From assembly GCF_019710475.1 (NCBI RefSeq), contig NZ_JAJFAX010000001.1:558001-622000 (forward strand): a stretch of DNA of 64,000 nt. Direction: 5' to 3'. This DNA comes from Glycomyces sp. TRM65418. GTDB lineage: Bacteria; Actinomycetota; Actinomycetes; Mycobacteriales; Micromonosporaceae. The notes under the pieces are model-generated. The model was given only the letters and a program-made list of their open reading frames with translations, ran no database searches and was not told where the DNA came from. Shown piece after piece: positions 1-9,152 of the stretch. Numbering within the stretch: position 1 is the first letter of the stretch; every line of letters starts with the position of its first letter. Position numbers and translations under genes: made by a program.

Positions 1-1125
1 GACACCTCAGCCGCGCTGGAACCGGTCCTGCGCACCGCCCGCGACCACGCCGCCGACGTCGACGCCGAAGGCCGCTTCCCGACCGAGGCGGTCACCGCCC
101 TGCGCGACAGCGGCCTGCTCGGCCTCACCCTCCCGCTCGACGCGGGCGGCCTCGGCGGCGGACCCGCGGACCTCGTCCGCGTGGCGGGCGGGCTCGCCGC
201 CGCCTGCGGCTCGACCGCCATGGTCTACCTCATGCACGTCAGCGCCGCCATGACCGTGGCCGCCGCGCCGCCGCCCGCGCAGCCGAAGCTGCTGGGGCAG
301 ATGGCCTCCGGGGAAGCGCTCGGCACGCTCGCGTTCTCCGAGCCCGGCTCCCGCTCCCATTTCTGGGCGCCGACCTCGGTCGCGAGCGCCGACGGCGACA
401 CCGTCACCCTCGCGTCGAAGAAGAGCTTCGTCACCTCGGCCGGCCACGCCGACGTCTACGTCGTGTCCACCCAGAGCCCGCCCGGCCGCGCCGAGGGCGT
501 CGACCTCTACGCCGTCCCCGCCGACGCCGACGGCATCGCCGTCGCGGGCCCGTGGAAGGGACTCGGCCTGCGCGGCAACGCCTCCTCCCCCATGACCTTC
601 GCGCTCGACACCGACGCCGGCCACCGCATCGGCGCCGCCGGAGGCGGATTCGGCCTCATGCTCGAAACCGTCCTGCCCTGGTTCAACCTCGGCAACGCCG
701 CGGTCTCCCTCGGTCTGGCGCAGGCCGCCGTCGACGCGGCCGTCGGCCACGCCTCCGGCGCGCGACTCGAGCACCTCGGCGAATCGCTCGCGCAGCTGCC
801 GACCATCCGGGCGCATCTGTCCAAGACGTCCATCGAGCTGGCCGCCGCGCAGGCCTACCTCGACGCCACCGCCCGGAGCCTCGCCGCGCCCGACGAGGGC
901 ACCATGCTCCGCGTCCTCGCCGTCAAGGCCCTCGCCAACGACACCGCCCTGCACGTCACCGACGCCGCGATGCGCGTGTGCGGCGGCGCGGCCTTCGCGA
1001 AGGGCCTCGGCCTGGAGCGGTACTTCCGCGACGCCCGCGCCGGGCACGTGATGGCCCCGACCGCCGACGTCCTCTACGACTTCTACGGCAAGGCCGTCTG
1101 CGGCCTGCCCCTGTTCGAAAGCTGA
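1..1125 (+). CDS. acyl-CoA dehydrogenase-like flavoprotein, 5' end cut by window
   Basis: The reading frame is open from base 1, so the start lies outside the window; about 374 residues are visible. The N-terminal helical region (SGLLGLTLPLDAGGLGG), the middle beta domain and the C-terminal four-helix part (RVCGGAAFAKGLGLERYFRDAR) follow the acyl-CoA dehydrogenase fold, which binds FAD. The usual catalytic-base segment near the end (YEGT type) is replaced by M-A-P-T-A-D around visible residues 351-356, so a classical alpha,beta-dehydrogenation is not assured. A flavin monooxygenase of the DszC/SfnB kind within the same fold is possible. The next gene starts 8 bases after the stop, which suggests an operon with the binding-fold and radical SAM genes. 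Fold assignment is firm; the substrate is unknown. Confidence 0.85.
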   Translation, partial: DTSAALEPVLRTARDHAADVDAEGRFPTEAVTALRDSGLLGLTLPLDAGGLGGGPADLVRVAGGLAAACGSTAMVYLMHVSAAMTVAAAPPPAQPKLLGQMASGEALGTLAFSEPGSRSHFWAPTSVASADGDTVTLASKKSFVTSAGHADVYVVSTQSPPGRAEGVDLYAVPADADGIAVAGPWKGLGLRGNASSPMTFALDTDAGHRIGAAGGGFGLMLETVLPWFNLGNAAVSLGLAQAAVDAAVGHASGARLEHLGESLAQLPTIRAHLSKTSIELAAAQAYLDATARSLAAPDEGTMLRVLAVKALANDTALHVTDAAMRVCGGAAFAKGLGLERYFRDARAGHVMAPTADVLYDFYGKAVCGLPLFES

Positions 1126-1133
1126 GGCTCACC

Positions 1134-1949
1134 ATGGATCGACCGCTGCTCGTCGGCGCCGTCGCCTACACCCCCAACGTGGTCCCGATCTGGGAGGGCA
1201 TCCGCGACTACTTCGCGGGTGGACCGGCCGAGATGGACTTCGTGCTGTTCTCCAACTACGGCCGCCAGGTCGACGCCCTCATCGACGGGACGATCGACGT
1301 CGCCTGGAACACCAACCTCGCCTGGGTCCGCACCGTCCTCCAGACGCAGGGGAAGTGCCAGGCGCTCGCCATGCGCGACACCGACCTGAAGTTCCGGACC
1401 GTGTTCGCCGCGCGGGCCGGGAGCGGCTTCACCGGTCTCGCCGATCTGCGCGGCCGCCGCGTCGCCCTCGGCTCGCGCGACTCGGCGCAGGCGGCGATCC
1501 TGCCGGTCCAGTACCTGCGCGAGGCCGGGCTCGACGACGAGGACGTCGAGCTCGTGCGGCTCGACTCCGACATCGGCAAGCACGGCGACACCGGCCGCAG
1601 CGAACTCGACGCGATCCGGGTGCTCCTCGACGAGGACGCCGACGCGGTGGCGCTCGGGATCAACACCTGGGACGCGATCGGCGCCGACGAGCTCATGGGC
1701 GACGCGCTGGAGGCGTTCTGGACCTCGCCGGCCTACTGCCACTGCAACTTCACCGCCCTCGACTCGCTCCCGCCGGAGCGGTACGGCCTCTGGGTCGAGC
1801 AGCTGCTGGCGATGTCGTGGGACGAGCCGGAGCACCGCCGGATCATGGAGCTCGAAGGACTCGAACGGGCGTGGGCGAAGCCCGATCTGGCCCGGTACGC
1901 CTCGCTGTTCAAGGCGGTCGAGGACCAGGGGATCTCAGCGCGGTGGTGA
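1134..1949 (+). CDS. PhnD/SsuA-type substrate-binding-fold protein without signal peptide
   Basis: The 271-residue product resembles periplasmic phosphonate/sulfonate-binding proteins: an early V-A-Y-T-P strand, a Y-G-R-Q-V-D-A-L-I-D-G-T-I-D-V-A-W-N segment typical of the ligand pocket, and F-x-G-L-A-D-L-R-G-R-R-V-A-L-G. It starts directly with MDRPLLVGAV and has no signal sequence or lipobox, and no permease or ATPase gene is adjacent. A cytosolic enzyme or sensor built on this fold (as in MqnA/MqnD or THI5-type proteins) is therefore more likely than a transport component. Residues 200-206 read A-Y-C-H-C-N-F, a striking Cys-His-Cys motif. The stop overlaps the GTGA start of the next gene, so translation of the two is probably coupled. 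Function unknown. Confidence 0.75.
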   Translation: MDRPLLVGAVAYTPNVVPIWEGIRDYFAGGPAEMDFVLFSNYGRQVDALIDGTIDVAWNTNLAWVRTVLQTQGKCQALAMRDTDLKFRTVFAARAGSGFTGLADLRGRRVALGSRDSAQAAILPVQYLREAGLDDEDVELVRLDSDIGKHGDTGRSELDAIRVLLDEDADAVALGINTWDAIGADELMGDALEAFWTSPAYCHCNFTALDSLPPERYGLWVEQLLAMSWDEPEHRRIMELEGLERAWAKPDLARYASLFKAVEDQGISARW

Positions 1950-2950
1950 CCTCGGGGATCGTGCTCGACCTCGTCGAGCGCGTCGGCGGCGCGGTGGCCG
2001 GCTCGCTCGTCGAGGTCCCGGCCGCCGCGACCGACGCCGACCTGATCGGGCGGTGGTGCGAGCGGGCCGGCCACCGGTTGGTCGCCGTCGAGGACGGGGT
2101 CGCGCGGATCAGGCGCGGCCCGTTCCCCGACGACGCCGCCGTCCTCGCCTCGGTCCCGGCCGAACGGCGGCCCGGGGCGCGGCTGTGGATCTACACCAAC
2201 TTCGACTGCAACCTCGCCTGCGACTACTGCTGCGCGAAGTCCTCGCCGAAGGCCGAGCGGAAGGCCATCGGCCCCGAGCTGATCGAACGGCTCGTCGCGG
2301 AGGGCGCCGACCACGGCGTCACCGAGGTCTTCCTCACCGGCGGCGAACCGTTCCTGCTGCTCGACCTGGACCGGATCGTGCACGCGTGCGTCGAGCGGGC
2401 GCCGACCACGCTGCTCACCAACGGGATGCTCTTCCGCGGCAGGCGCCTCGACATGCTCAAGGCCATGCCCCGGGAAGGGCTGGCGCTGCAGATCAGCCTC
2501 GACTCGGCCACGCCGGGGCTCCACGACCGCCACCGCGGCGCGGGCAGCTGGCAACGCGCGCTCGACGGCATCCGCACGGCCGTCGGCGAGGGCTTCCGCG
2601 TCCGGGTCGCGGCCACGGTCGCGGCCGGAGAGAGCGGCGCGGACGAGGCCCGGGCGTTCCACGCCCTGCTCGACGAGGTCGGCATCGACCGCGACGACCA
2701 GGTGATCCGCCCGATCGCCCAGCGCGGCTTCGCGGAGGACGGCGTGGCGCTCACCGTCGAGTCGTTGATCCCGGAGGTGACGGTGACCGCCGACGGGGTC
2801 TGGTGGCATCCGGTCGCCGCCGAGCACGAGGACCAGCTCGTCACGCGGGACCTGTTCCCGCTGGGCGCGGCCATCGAGCAGGTGCGGCGGCGCTTCGCCG
2901 AGTACCGGCGCGAATCCGACACGGCCGCCCAGCGCTTCACCTGCGCCTGA
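1946..2950 (+). CDS. TusA-like domain fused to radical SAM enzyme
   Basis: The product has 334 residues from the GTG that overlaps the preceding TGA (GTGA). Residues 5-58 look like a TusA/SirA-type domain (G-S-L-V-E-V..., then G-R-W-C-E-R-A-G-H-R-L), but the N-terminal CPxP motif of true sulfur carriers is missing. Residues 80-290 are a radical SAM core: C88-x3-C92-x2-C95 for the 4Fe-4S cluster, GGEP at 132-135 for SAM, and L-L-T-N-G-M further on. There is no Cys-rich SPASM tail; only one Cys sits near the C-terminus (FTCA). Radical SAM proteins make a 5'-deoxyadenosyl radical; the substrate here is not evident. Tight coupling to the binding-fold gene and the acyl-CoA dehydrogenase suggests one pathway, perhaps sulfur-related, which is inference. 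Confidence 0.8.
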   Translation: MTSGIVLDLVERVGGAVAGSLVEVPAAATDADLIGRWCERAGHRLVAVEDGVARIRRGPFPDDAAVLASVPAERRPGARLWIYTNFDCNLACDYCCAKSSPKAERKAIGPELIERLVAEGADHGVTEVFLTGGEPFLLLDLDRIVHACVERAPTTLLTNGMLFRGRRLDMLKAMPREGLALQISLDSATPGLHDRHRGAGSWQRALDGIRTAVGEGFRVRVAATVAAGESGADEARAFHALLDEVGIDRDDQVIRPIAQRGFAEDGVALTVESLIPEVTVTADGVWWHPVAAEHEDQLVTRDLFPLGAAIEQVRRRFAEYRRESDTAAQRFTCA

Positions 2951-2970
2951 AGGCCGGGTCTCGGACAGCC

Positions 2971-3006
2971 GCCACCGGCCCCGCCCGCTCGGGCGGGGCC
3001 GGTGGC
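2971..3006 (+). terminator. hairpin terminator after the radical SAM gene
   Basis: A perfect 16-bp stem (2971-2986 with 2991-3006) closes a GCTC loop 20 bases after the stop codon. There is no long T tract, as is usual in this GC range. It should end the 1-2950 transcript. Confidence 0.75.
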
Positions 3007-3194
3007 GGTTCAGAAGGACGTGTGCACGCGGGCCCGTGTACGGCTCCTCGATCGCCGCGGTCGCCTCGTCGGTAGGCGACGTCCGACGCGGCCGAGCCGG
3101 GGACGGCCTTGCACGGGCGCTGAGACTTCTCGCCTCGTGGCCGGCCGCCGATGCCCCGCTCGTGGAGGCGGGAGGTCGGCCCTCACAGGTTGCC

Positions 3195-3226
3195 CCCGGC
3201 TCGGCGCGTGCTCGCGCCGAGCCGGG
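3195..3226 (-). terminator. hairpin terminator downstream of the GH35 operon
   Basis: A perfect 14-bp stem (3195-3208 with 3213-3226) with a TGCT loop lies 58 bases beyond the GH35 stop on the minus strand. The rest of the 3007-3283 gap shows no gene. Confidence 0.65.
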
Positions 3227-3283
3227 TCGTGCTGCGGCCTCGTCAGCGCGCCGGTTCACGGCCGTTCGCGCTCCGCGGGGCGG

Positions 3284-5869
3284 TCATTCCGGCACGGGGG
3301 CCGCGGTCACGCGCTCCAGGCGCGGTGTTCGGTCGCCTGCGGTCCCGCGGACCAGCAGCCGGACCGTACCGGTGTTCCAGGACCCCGGGACCCAGAGCCT
3401 GCCGGGGTCGCCGCCGGTGAAGCGCGGGCGGGCCGGGTCGTCCAGCCAGACGCGGCCGAGCAGTTCCCCGCCGGTGAACGCGCTGATGCGGATCTGCTCG
3501 CCCGCGAACCGCAGCGAGCGGCCGCCGGAGGGGACCGCGACGTCGAGCCAGACCTCTTCCCCCGCATCGAGTTCGAGCGGCAGCGCGATGGACTCGCCGG
3601 CGCCGTCCTTTCGGGACAGCGCCAGGATCGCATCGTCGGGCTGCGGCTCGACCTCCCAGGCGCGCACCGCTTCGAGGCGCAGCAGCGTCGCGGCCCCGAT
3701 CGATCCGGGCCAGTGCGGCAGGGCGACCGCCAGCTCCCGGCCCTCGCCGGGGGCCAGGTGCACCCACGGGTCCTCGGGACTGACGATGCGGGAGGCGCCG
3801 TCGACGGTCACGCCGCAGGGCGCCGCCAGTCCGTCCAGGTGCAGCGCGTAATGGCTCACGCCGTCCACCGGCAGCGGGCGCCGGTAGGTCGCGGGCAGGC
3901 CGATGCGGGTGCTGCTCCAGCCGCCGAGGGTTCGCAGCGGGGCCGGGTCCCCGGCCCACTGGTCGCCGCCGTCGACGGTCCACAGTGCGGTGACGTCCTC
4001 GCTCGCGACGACCGACCAGACGCGGCCGAGGCCGCGCGGGGAGCCGATCGCGAGGCCCGGCAGGCGGGCGTCGTCGAAGTTCGCGTGGCCCCAGGTCTCG
4101 ACGGTCGCGGCGAACGCCTCGGCGCCTCGGAGCGGCACGCGGACGGTGGCGCCGAAGCGGGCGAAGGTCCCCGCGGCCCGGCCGTCGAGGGCGAGGTCGA
4201 CGATGTCGCCCGCGCCCTCGACGAGCAGTTCGGTGAGTCCGGCGACGGACGCGGCGTAGTGGGTGCGGCCGCGGTAGACGCCGACCTGCTCCGAAGTCGG
4301 CGGCAGTTCGTGCGCCTCGGTCTCGCCGGTGCGGGTCTCGAGGTCGAGGCGGGTCGCGGCGGTGAGCGGCTCGGGTTCGGGCGGTTCCGGAGAGATGACG
4401 CCCGCGGTGCCGTCGGGAGCGGGCACGTCCTCCGGGTGGAGTACCACGACTTCCCATGCGGTGGAGCCGGCCCGAACCGTGTGTCGTTTCGGCTCCCCCG
4501 TTGCGGGGGCGTCCAGGTCGACGATGACCGGTATTTCACCGTCCGCTGCGAGGGCCACGGTGCTCGGTACCCGCGAGGCGAACTGGAGCCCGTCCTGGTC
4601 CGCGCCGACGAGATCGGCGTTCGCGAACTGCAGCACACCCGGCAGACCGAAGCCCGCGAGCGGCAGGTCCTGCACTACCAGCGCGCAGGAGCGCGGCGCG
4701 AGCTCGATCGGGAGCTCCCCGAGTGCCGTCGTGATCCATCCGGTGCCCGGCTCCTCGGTGAGGTTCGGGACGCCGGTGAGCGTGCCGCCCCCATCAAGGA
4801 CGAGCCGCGACGGCGATGAGCTGGTCGTCACCGATACACGGTGCACCCCTTCGGCTTCGGTGGTCGTGGCGCGGGCGAGTGCCGGTCCGAGCGTGCGGGC
4901 GACGGCCGCCAGCACCCGGGCCTCGGCGGCCTGCGCCCGGGATTCGCCCACAGGGGACAGATAGCCGCCGAAGTCGTAGTCGTGGGTCATGAACCCGCCC
5001 GGGTCGCCCCAGTTGCCGACCGACGGCGTGTACCCGAAGTCGTAGCCCGACGCCTGGAGGTAGGGCGCGAGCAGCGTCGCGCCGGAGCACAGCAGTCGCC
5101 GCAGCGTGGCGTGGCTCCGGTTGGTCTCGGTGATCAGCAGCGGCAGGCCCCGATCGGCGACGAGGTCGGCGTACCGGCGGACCTCGGGTTCGATGAACGC
5201 GGAGCGGTCGTCGGGGTAGAAGTTGAACGCCGGGGCGACCCCTTCGACGCCGCCGGTGGCGCCGAACAGGTCGCCCTGGCCGGCGCACGCGATGAGCGGC
5301 ACGTCGATGCCGTGCCCGACCGCCATGTCGCGCAAGGCGGTCATGTACGCCGTGCGGTCGCGGGTGTCGAAGAAGTCGAGCTCGTTCTCCAGCTGGACGG
5401 CGACGACGCCGCCGCCGCGCCCCCATTGGCGTTCGGCCAGGATCGGGATGGCCCGGTCGAACCAGCCCCGCACCTGCGCGAGGAAGCGCGGCTCCGCTTG
5501 GCGCAGTTCGAGGCCCTCTTCGAGCGCGAGCCACGCGGGCAGCGCGCCGCCGTCCCATTCGGAGCAGATGTACGGCCCGGGCCGCGCGATGACGAGGAGG
5601 CCGGCCTCGTGGGCGAGGTCGAGGAACGCGCCGACGTCGCGGCGCCCCTCGAAGTCCCACACGCCGGGCGACGTCTCGTGGAAGTTCCACGGCAGGTAGA
5701 CGTCGATCGCGCGGTAGCCGGTGGCGCGGACCTGCGCCAGCCGGGCCTCCCAGACCTCGCGAGGGAGCCGGAAATAGAACAGGGACGCGCACAGCAGCGC
5801 CTCTTCGCGGCCGTCGAGCACGAGCCCTGTGGGACGCAGTGCGACGGTCGCCGTCGACAGGTCGGTCAC
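3284..5869 (-). CDS. GH35 beta-galactosidase
   Basis: The 861-residue enzyme starts with GTG placed directly after the permease stop (TAAGTG), with GGAG 8 bases upstream. Residues 25-330 form the TIM barrel of glycoside hydrolase family 35: R-P-G-P-Y-I-C-S-E-W at 96-105, the acid/base Glu163 in Q-L-E-N-E, and a candidate nucleophile Glu248 in L-L-I-T-E-T-N. Later beta-rich domains (jelly-roll type, about 500-850) fit the family. No signal peptide is present, so it should act in the cytoplasm on galactosides brought in by the ABC importer encoded just upstream in the same operon. Substrate specificity (lactose-like, galactan or other) cannot be read from the sequence. Confidence 0.9.
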   Translation of the reverse strand: MTDLSTATVALRPTGLVLDGREEALLCASLFYFRLPREVWEARLAQVRATGYRAIDVYLPWNFHETSPGVWDFEGRRDVGAFLDLAHEAGLLVIARPGPYICSEWDGGALPAWLALEEGLELRQAEPRFLAQVRGWFDRAIPILAERQWGRGGGVVAVQLENELDFFDTRDRTAYMTALRDMAVGHGIDVPLIACAGQGDLFGATGGVEGVAPAFNFYPDDRSAFIEPEVRRYADLVADRGLPLLITETNRSHATLRRLLCSGATLLAPYLQASGYDFGYTPSVGNWGDPGGFMTHDYDFGGYLSPVGESRAQAAEARVLAAVARTLGPALARATTTEAEGVHRVSVTTSSSPSRLVLDGGGTLTGVPNLTEEPGTGWITTALGELPIELAPRSCALVVQDLPLAGFGLPGVLQFANADLVGADQDGLQFASRVPSTVALAADGEIPVIVDLDAPATGEPKRHTVRAGSTAWEVVVLHPEDVPAPDGTAGVISPEPPEPEPLTAATRLDLETRTGETEAHELPPTSEQVGVYRGRTHYAASVAGLTELLVEGAGDIVDLALDGRAAGTFARFGATVRVPLRGAEAFAATVETWGHANFDDARLPGLAIGSPRGLGRVWSVVASEDVTALWTVDGGDQWAGDPAPLRTLGGWSSTRIGLPATYRRPLPVDGVSHYALHLDGLAAPCGVTVDGASRIVSPEDPWVHLAPGEGRELAVALPHWPGSIGAATLLRLEAVRAWEVEPQPDDAILALSRKDGAGESIALPLELDAGEEVWLDVAVPSGGRSLRFAGEQIRISAFTGGELLGRVWLDDPARPRFTGGDPGRLWVPGSWNTGTVRLLVRGTAGDRTPRLERVTAAPVPE

Positions 5870-6799
5870 TTACTTCACTCCTGCACTTCCGCCTTGGAGG
5901 TTCATTTCGTAGAGGTACTTCTGGCCGAGGTAGTAGATCGCGATCATCGGCACCGTCAGCAGGATCGAGCCGACCATCACGAGGTTCCACGGCGGCAGCT
6001 GCATGGCGTTGCTCGTGCTCGTCATGTACTGCAGGCCGAGCGCGAGCGGCATGGACTCCTCGGAGTTGAGGTAGATGAGCGGGCCCATGAAGTCGCCCCA
6101 CGCCGCGGTGAGCGTGAAGATCGCGATCGCCGTCAGGATCGGCCACATCATCGGCAGGATGATCCTGCGGTAGACCCCGAAGTAGCCGAGCCCGTCCATC
6201 TGCGCGGCCTCGTCGAGCTCCCCGGAGATGCGGGAGACGAACTGCCGCACCAGGAACACGTTGAACGCGTTGGTGAAGAAGTTCGGGACGATGAGCGGCA
6301 GGTAGGTGTTCACCCAGCCGAGCTCCTTGAACAGCAGGAACTGCGGGATCATCGTGATCTGCGCGGGGATCATCATCGTGGCGAGCACGATCATGAACAT
6401 GACGCCCTTGCCGGGGGCGCGCAGCCGCGCGAAGGCGTAGCCCACGAGCGACGAGGACAGGACCTGGCCGACCGCGGAGAGGGTCGCGATGAGGACCGAG
6501 TTGAGGACGAACCGGCCCACGGGCAGGCCCGTGGCGGTGAAGACCTCCGCGAAGTTGCCCCACTCGAACTCGGTCGGGAGGACCGTGAACGCGTTCTGCG
6601 CGCTGGTCTGGTCGCTCGCGAGGGAGATCGAGACCATGAGCACGAACGGCACGAAGAACATCGCCGAGACGATGAGCAGCACCGCGTAGGTCGCGGGCGA
6701 GGCCTTGAACGCGGAGAGGCCGCCCTTGGGGTCGCGGTCGGCCCGGCGGCCCTTGGCGGCGGCGACCGCGTGGTCGGGCGTCTGGGAGGCGACGGCCAT
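5870..6799 (-). CDS. carbohydrate ABC transporter permease (CUT1, MalG-like)
   Basis: The 309-residue membrane protein has six predicted transmembrane segments and the ATPase-contact loop E-L-D-E-A-A-Q-M-D-G followed by I-I-L-P, the EAA motif of sugar importers. Its ATG overlaps the stop of the other permease (ATGA), and its TAA abuts the GTG of the GH35 gene. It forms the heterodimeric inner-membrane channel with the 6799-7773 product. No ATPase gene is in the cluster, so a shared MsiK/MalK-type ATPase elsewhere probably powers it, as is common in actinobacteria. Confidence 0.93.
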   Translation of the reverse strand: MAVASQTPDHAVAAAKGRRADRDPKGGLSAFKASPATYAVLLIVSAMFFVPFVLMVSISLASDQTSAQNAFTVLPTEFEWGNFAEVFTATGLPVGRFVLNSVLIATLSAVGQVLSSSLVGYAFARLRAPGKGVMFMIVLATMMIPAQITMIPQFLLFKELGWVNTYLPLIVPNFFTNAFNVFLVRQFVSRISGELDEAAQMDGLGYFGVYRRIILPMMWPILTAIAIFTLTAAWGDFMGPLIYLNSEESMPLALGLQYMTSTSNAMQLPPWNLVMVGSILLTVPMIAIYYLGQKYLYEMNLQGGSAGVK

Positions 6800-7773
6800 C
6801 AGCGCACCTCCGTCTCGTAGAAGACCCATTTGCGGGCCGTGCGGAACGCGATCACGGTGAACAGCAGGATCACGATGAACAGCAGCCACGCGATCGCCGA
6901 GGCGTAACCGAAGTGGTAGAAGGAGAACGCCTCCTGGAACAGGAGCGTCACCATCATCTGGCTGGCGTTGTCGGGGCCGCCCACGTTGTTGTTGGGCGCG
7001 AGGATGTAGACCTGCGAGAAGATCTGGAACGCCCCGATGAGCCCCATGATGAGGTTGAAGAAGATCACCGGGGTGATCTGCGGGAACGTGACCGACCAGA
7101 ACTGCCGCCACGGACTGGCGCCGTCGATCTCGGCGGCCTCGTACAGCTCGCGCGGGATCCCGTTCATCGCCGAGAGCAGCAGCACCGTCGCGCCGCCCGC
7201 GCCCCACACGGACAGGATGATCAGCGCGGGCTTGATCCAGGTGGCGCTGAGCAGCCACTGCGGGCCGTCGATGCCGAACCAGCCGAGCAGGTCGTTGAAC
7301 GGGCCCGAGGGCGCGAGGACCATCTTGAAGACCATCGCCGTCGCGACGAGCGGGACGAGCGTGGGCAGGTAGATGAACGTGCGGAACAGCTTGCGGCCGC
7401 GGACCCGCTTGTTGAGCAGGTTCGCCAGCCACACGCCGACGACCAGGCCGAGCGGCACCGAGATCGCCGCGAAGTAGAAGGTGTTCCCGAGCGCCTTCCA
7501 GAAGATCGGGTCCTCGGTGAGCGCGCGCGAGTAGTTCTCCAGGCCGACCCATTCGGGCGGCGTGAACGAGTCCCACTCCGTCAGCGAGATGTAGACGGAG
7601 GCGATCATGGGGCCGAGCAGGAACCCGACGAATCCGATCAGCCACGGCGAGATGAAGAGCCAGAAGTACAGGGCCTCCTTCTTCCGCCGCCCGGACATCT
7701 TGGGGCGACGCCTCCCGGCGCCGCGCGTCTCGCGCGCGGCACCGGGGGCCTCGTCGACGACGACGTTCGACAT
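6799..7773 (-). CDS. carbohydrate ABC transporter permease (CUT1, MalF-like)
   Basis: The product has 324 residues with a basic cytoplasmic N-terminus and six predicted membrane spans. The EAA loop reads E-L-Y-E-A-A-E-I-D-G-A-S, followed by a T-F-P-Q-I-T-P segment. It overlaps the second permease gene by 4 bases and lies 9 bases after the binding-protein gene, so the three are one transcript. It is the partner permease for uptake of the sugar hydrolysed by the GH35 enzyme. Confidence 0.93.
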   Translation of the reverse strand: MSNVVVDEAPGAARETRGAGRRRPKMSGRRKKEALYFWLFISPWLIGFVGFLLGPMIASVYISLTEWDSFTPPEWVGLENYSRALTEDPIFWKALGNTFYFAAISVPLGLVVGVWLANLLNKRVRGRKLFRTFIYLPTLVPLVATAMVFKMVLAPSGPFNDLLGWFGIDGPQWLLSATWIKPALIILSVWGAGGATVLLLSAMNGIPRELYEAAEIDGASPWRQFWSVTFPQITPVIFFNLIMGLIGAFQIFSQVYILAPNNNVGGPDNASQMMVTLLFQEAFSFYHFGYASAIAWLLFIVILLFTVIAFRTARKWVFYETEVR

Positions 7774-7782
7774 CGGAGCGTC

Positions 7783-9054
7783 CTACTCGATGATCGACTC
7801 GAGCTGCGCCTGGATCTTGTCCAGTTCGGTCTTCGCGTCGCCGCCCTCGTTCCAGAAGGTGCCGAGGTTGTCGTCGAAGGTCGCCATCATCTCGTTCCAC
7901 TCGGGGATGAACGGGGCCCGGAAGATGAACTCCGAGGACTCGCCGAAGGCGCCCATGTCCAGGCCCTCGGGGGCCCACTCGGGGTTGAGGAACGCGTCGG
8001 ACTGCTGCACTTCGAGGTTGGCCGGGACGTCCTGCGCCTTGTCGATGATGACGGTCTGCGCCTCGACGTCGGTGAGGAAGTCGATGGCCTCGAAGGCCTG
8101 CTCGGGGTTCTCGCTGTCGCGGGTGACGGCGAGGCCGGAGCCGAACGCGGACACGGCCTGCTGCTCGCCGCTCCACATGGGGGCGATGCCCCAGTTGATG
8201 TCGGACTCGATGAGCCCGCCGATGGCCCAGAAGCCGGTGGTGTTCATCGCGACGGTTCCGGCGGCGAAGGCGGGGTCGCCGCCCATGTCCGGGCCCATGT
8301 CCGCGTACTCGGCGGCGGTCGGGACCACGTGGTGGACGTGGGTCAGGTCGTTGGCCCACTGGAGCGCCGCGACGACCTCGGGCGAGTTCACCGCGGGCCG
8401 GCCGCTGTCGTCGATGATCTGGCCGCCGTTCTGGTAGGCGAAGCTCCACCACTGGGCCCACCAGCCGGCGCCGCCGTAGCCCCACTGCTCGCCGGGGATC
8501 GTCAGCTGCTCCATGGCGGCCTGGGCGTCCTCCTGGGTCCACTCGGCCGTCGGGTACTCGAGGCCGGCGGCGTCGAAGAGGTCCTTGTTGTAGTAGACGA
8601 TCATCGCGCCCGAGCGGTCCGGGATCGCGTACGTCTGGTCCTCGTAGGTGTAGAGGTCGCCGACGGGCCCGAAGCGCTGCTCCATGTCGAGGCCGGAGGA
8701 CTCGATGTACTCGTCGAGGGGGACGAGCTGGCTCTTGGACGAGTAGGAGTTGACGTTCTCGGCCACCTGCATGATGTCGGGGCCGTCGCCGCCGGCGATC
8801 ATCGTCTGGACCTTCTGCTCGTACTGGTCGGACGGGATGAGCTGGAGGTCGATCGTGATGTCGGGGTTCTCGGCCTCGAGCAGGTCGATGCGCGCCTGAT
8901 AGGTCTCCTTGTCGAGGTCGCCGCCCCAGACGACCATCTTGAGCGCGCCGTCGTCGCCGGAGTCGCCGCCGCCGCAGGCCGCGAGGGCCGCCGCACCGAG
9001 CAGCGCCGTCGCGGCGAGTCCGGCGCCTCTGCGCCATTGCACCTTGTGCATCAT
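7783..9054 (-). CDS. sugar-binding lipoprotein of the ABC importer
   Basis: The 423-residue family 1 extracellular solute-binding protein has a basic N-terminus, a hydrophobic stretch and the lipobox A-L-A-A-C with Cys27 as lipidation site, followed by a Gly/Asp linker. It starts at the first of two Met codons because AAGGAGG sits 8 bases upstream. The mature part (M-V-V-W-G-G, D-G-P-D-I-M, Y-Y-N-K-D-L-F) is typical of CUT1 binding proteins. It is first in the operon, consistent with the binding protein being the most abundant product. Its acyl chain would be added by Lgt, encoded at 47.3-48.4 kb. Confidence 0.93.
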   Translation of the reverse strand: MMHKVQWRRGAGLAATALLGAAALAACGGGDSGDDGALKMVVWGGDLDKETYQARIDLLEAENPDITIDLQLIPSDQYEQKVQTMIAGGDGPDIMQVAENVNSYSSKSQLVPLDEYIESSGLDMEQRFGPVGDLYTYEDQTYAIPDRSGAMIVYYNKDLFDAAGLEYPTAEWTQEDAQAAMEQLTIPGEQWGYGGAGWWAQWWSFAYQNGGQIIDDSGRPAVNSPEVVAALQWANDLTHVHHVVPTAAEYADMGPDMGGDPAFAAGTVAMNTTGFWAIGGLIESDINWGIAPMWSGEQQAVSAFGSGLAVTRDSENPEQAFEAIDFLTDVEAQTVIIDKAQDVPANLEVQQSDAFLNPEWAPEGLDMGAFGESSEFIFRAPFIPEWNEMMATFDDNLGTFWNEGGDAKTELDKIQAQLESIIE

Positions 9055-9123
9055 GTCGTCCGCCTCCTTGCGGTCAGGGGTTCTGGCGTCGACGGCCCGC
9101 CGACACCACTTAAGACGAGGGTA

Positions 9124-9152
9124 AATCTAACCAATAGACAAAGGGCTGTACA
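9124..9152 (-). promoter_or_regulatory. putative promoter of the sugar ABC/GH35 operon
   Basis: On the minus strand TGTACA (9152-9147) and TAGATT (9129-9124) are separated by 17 bases, 70 bases upstream of the binding-protein start, in an unusually A+T-rich stretch. Just upstream an inverted repeat CTCGA-N7-TCGAG (9159-9175) could be an operator. The rest of the 9055-9437 gap shows no gene. Confidence 0.45.

Noticed and set aside
5870-9037. Very long minus-strand open frame through the ABC genes
   Set aside because: Only its last 930 bases are a real gene; the remainder is an Arg/Pro-rich shadow of the other permease and binding-protein genes caused by high GC.
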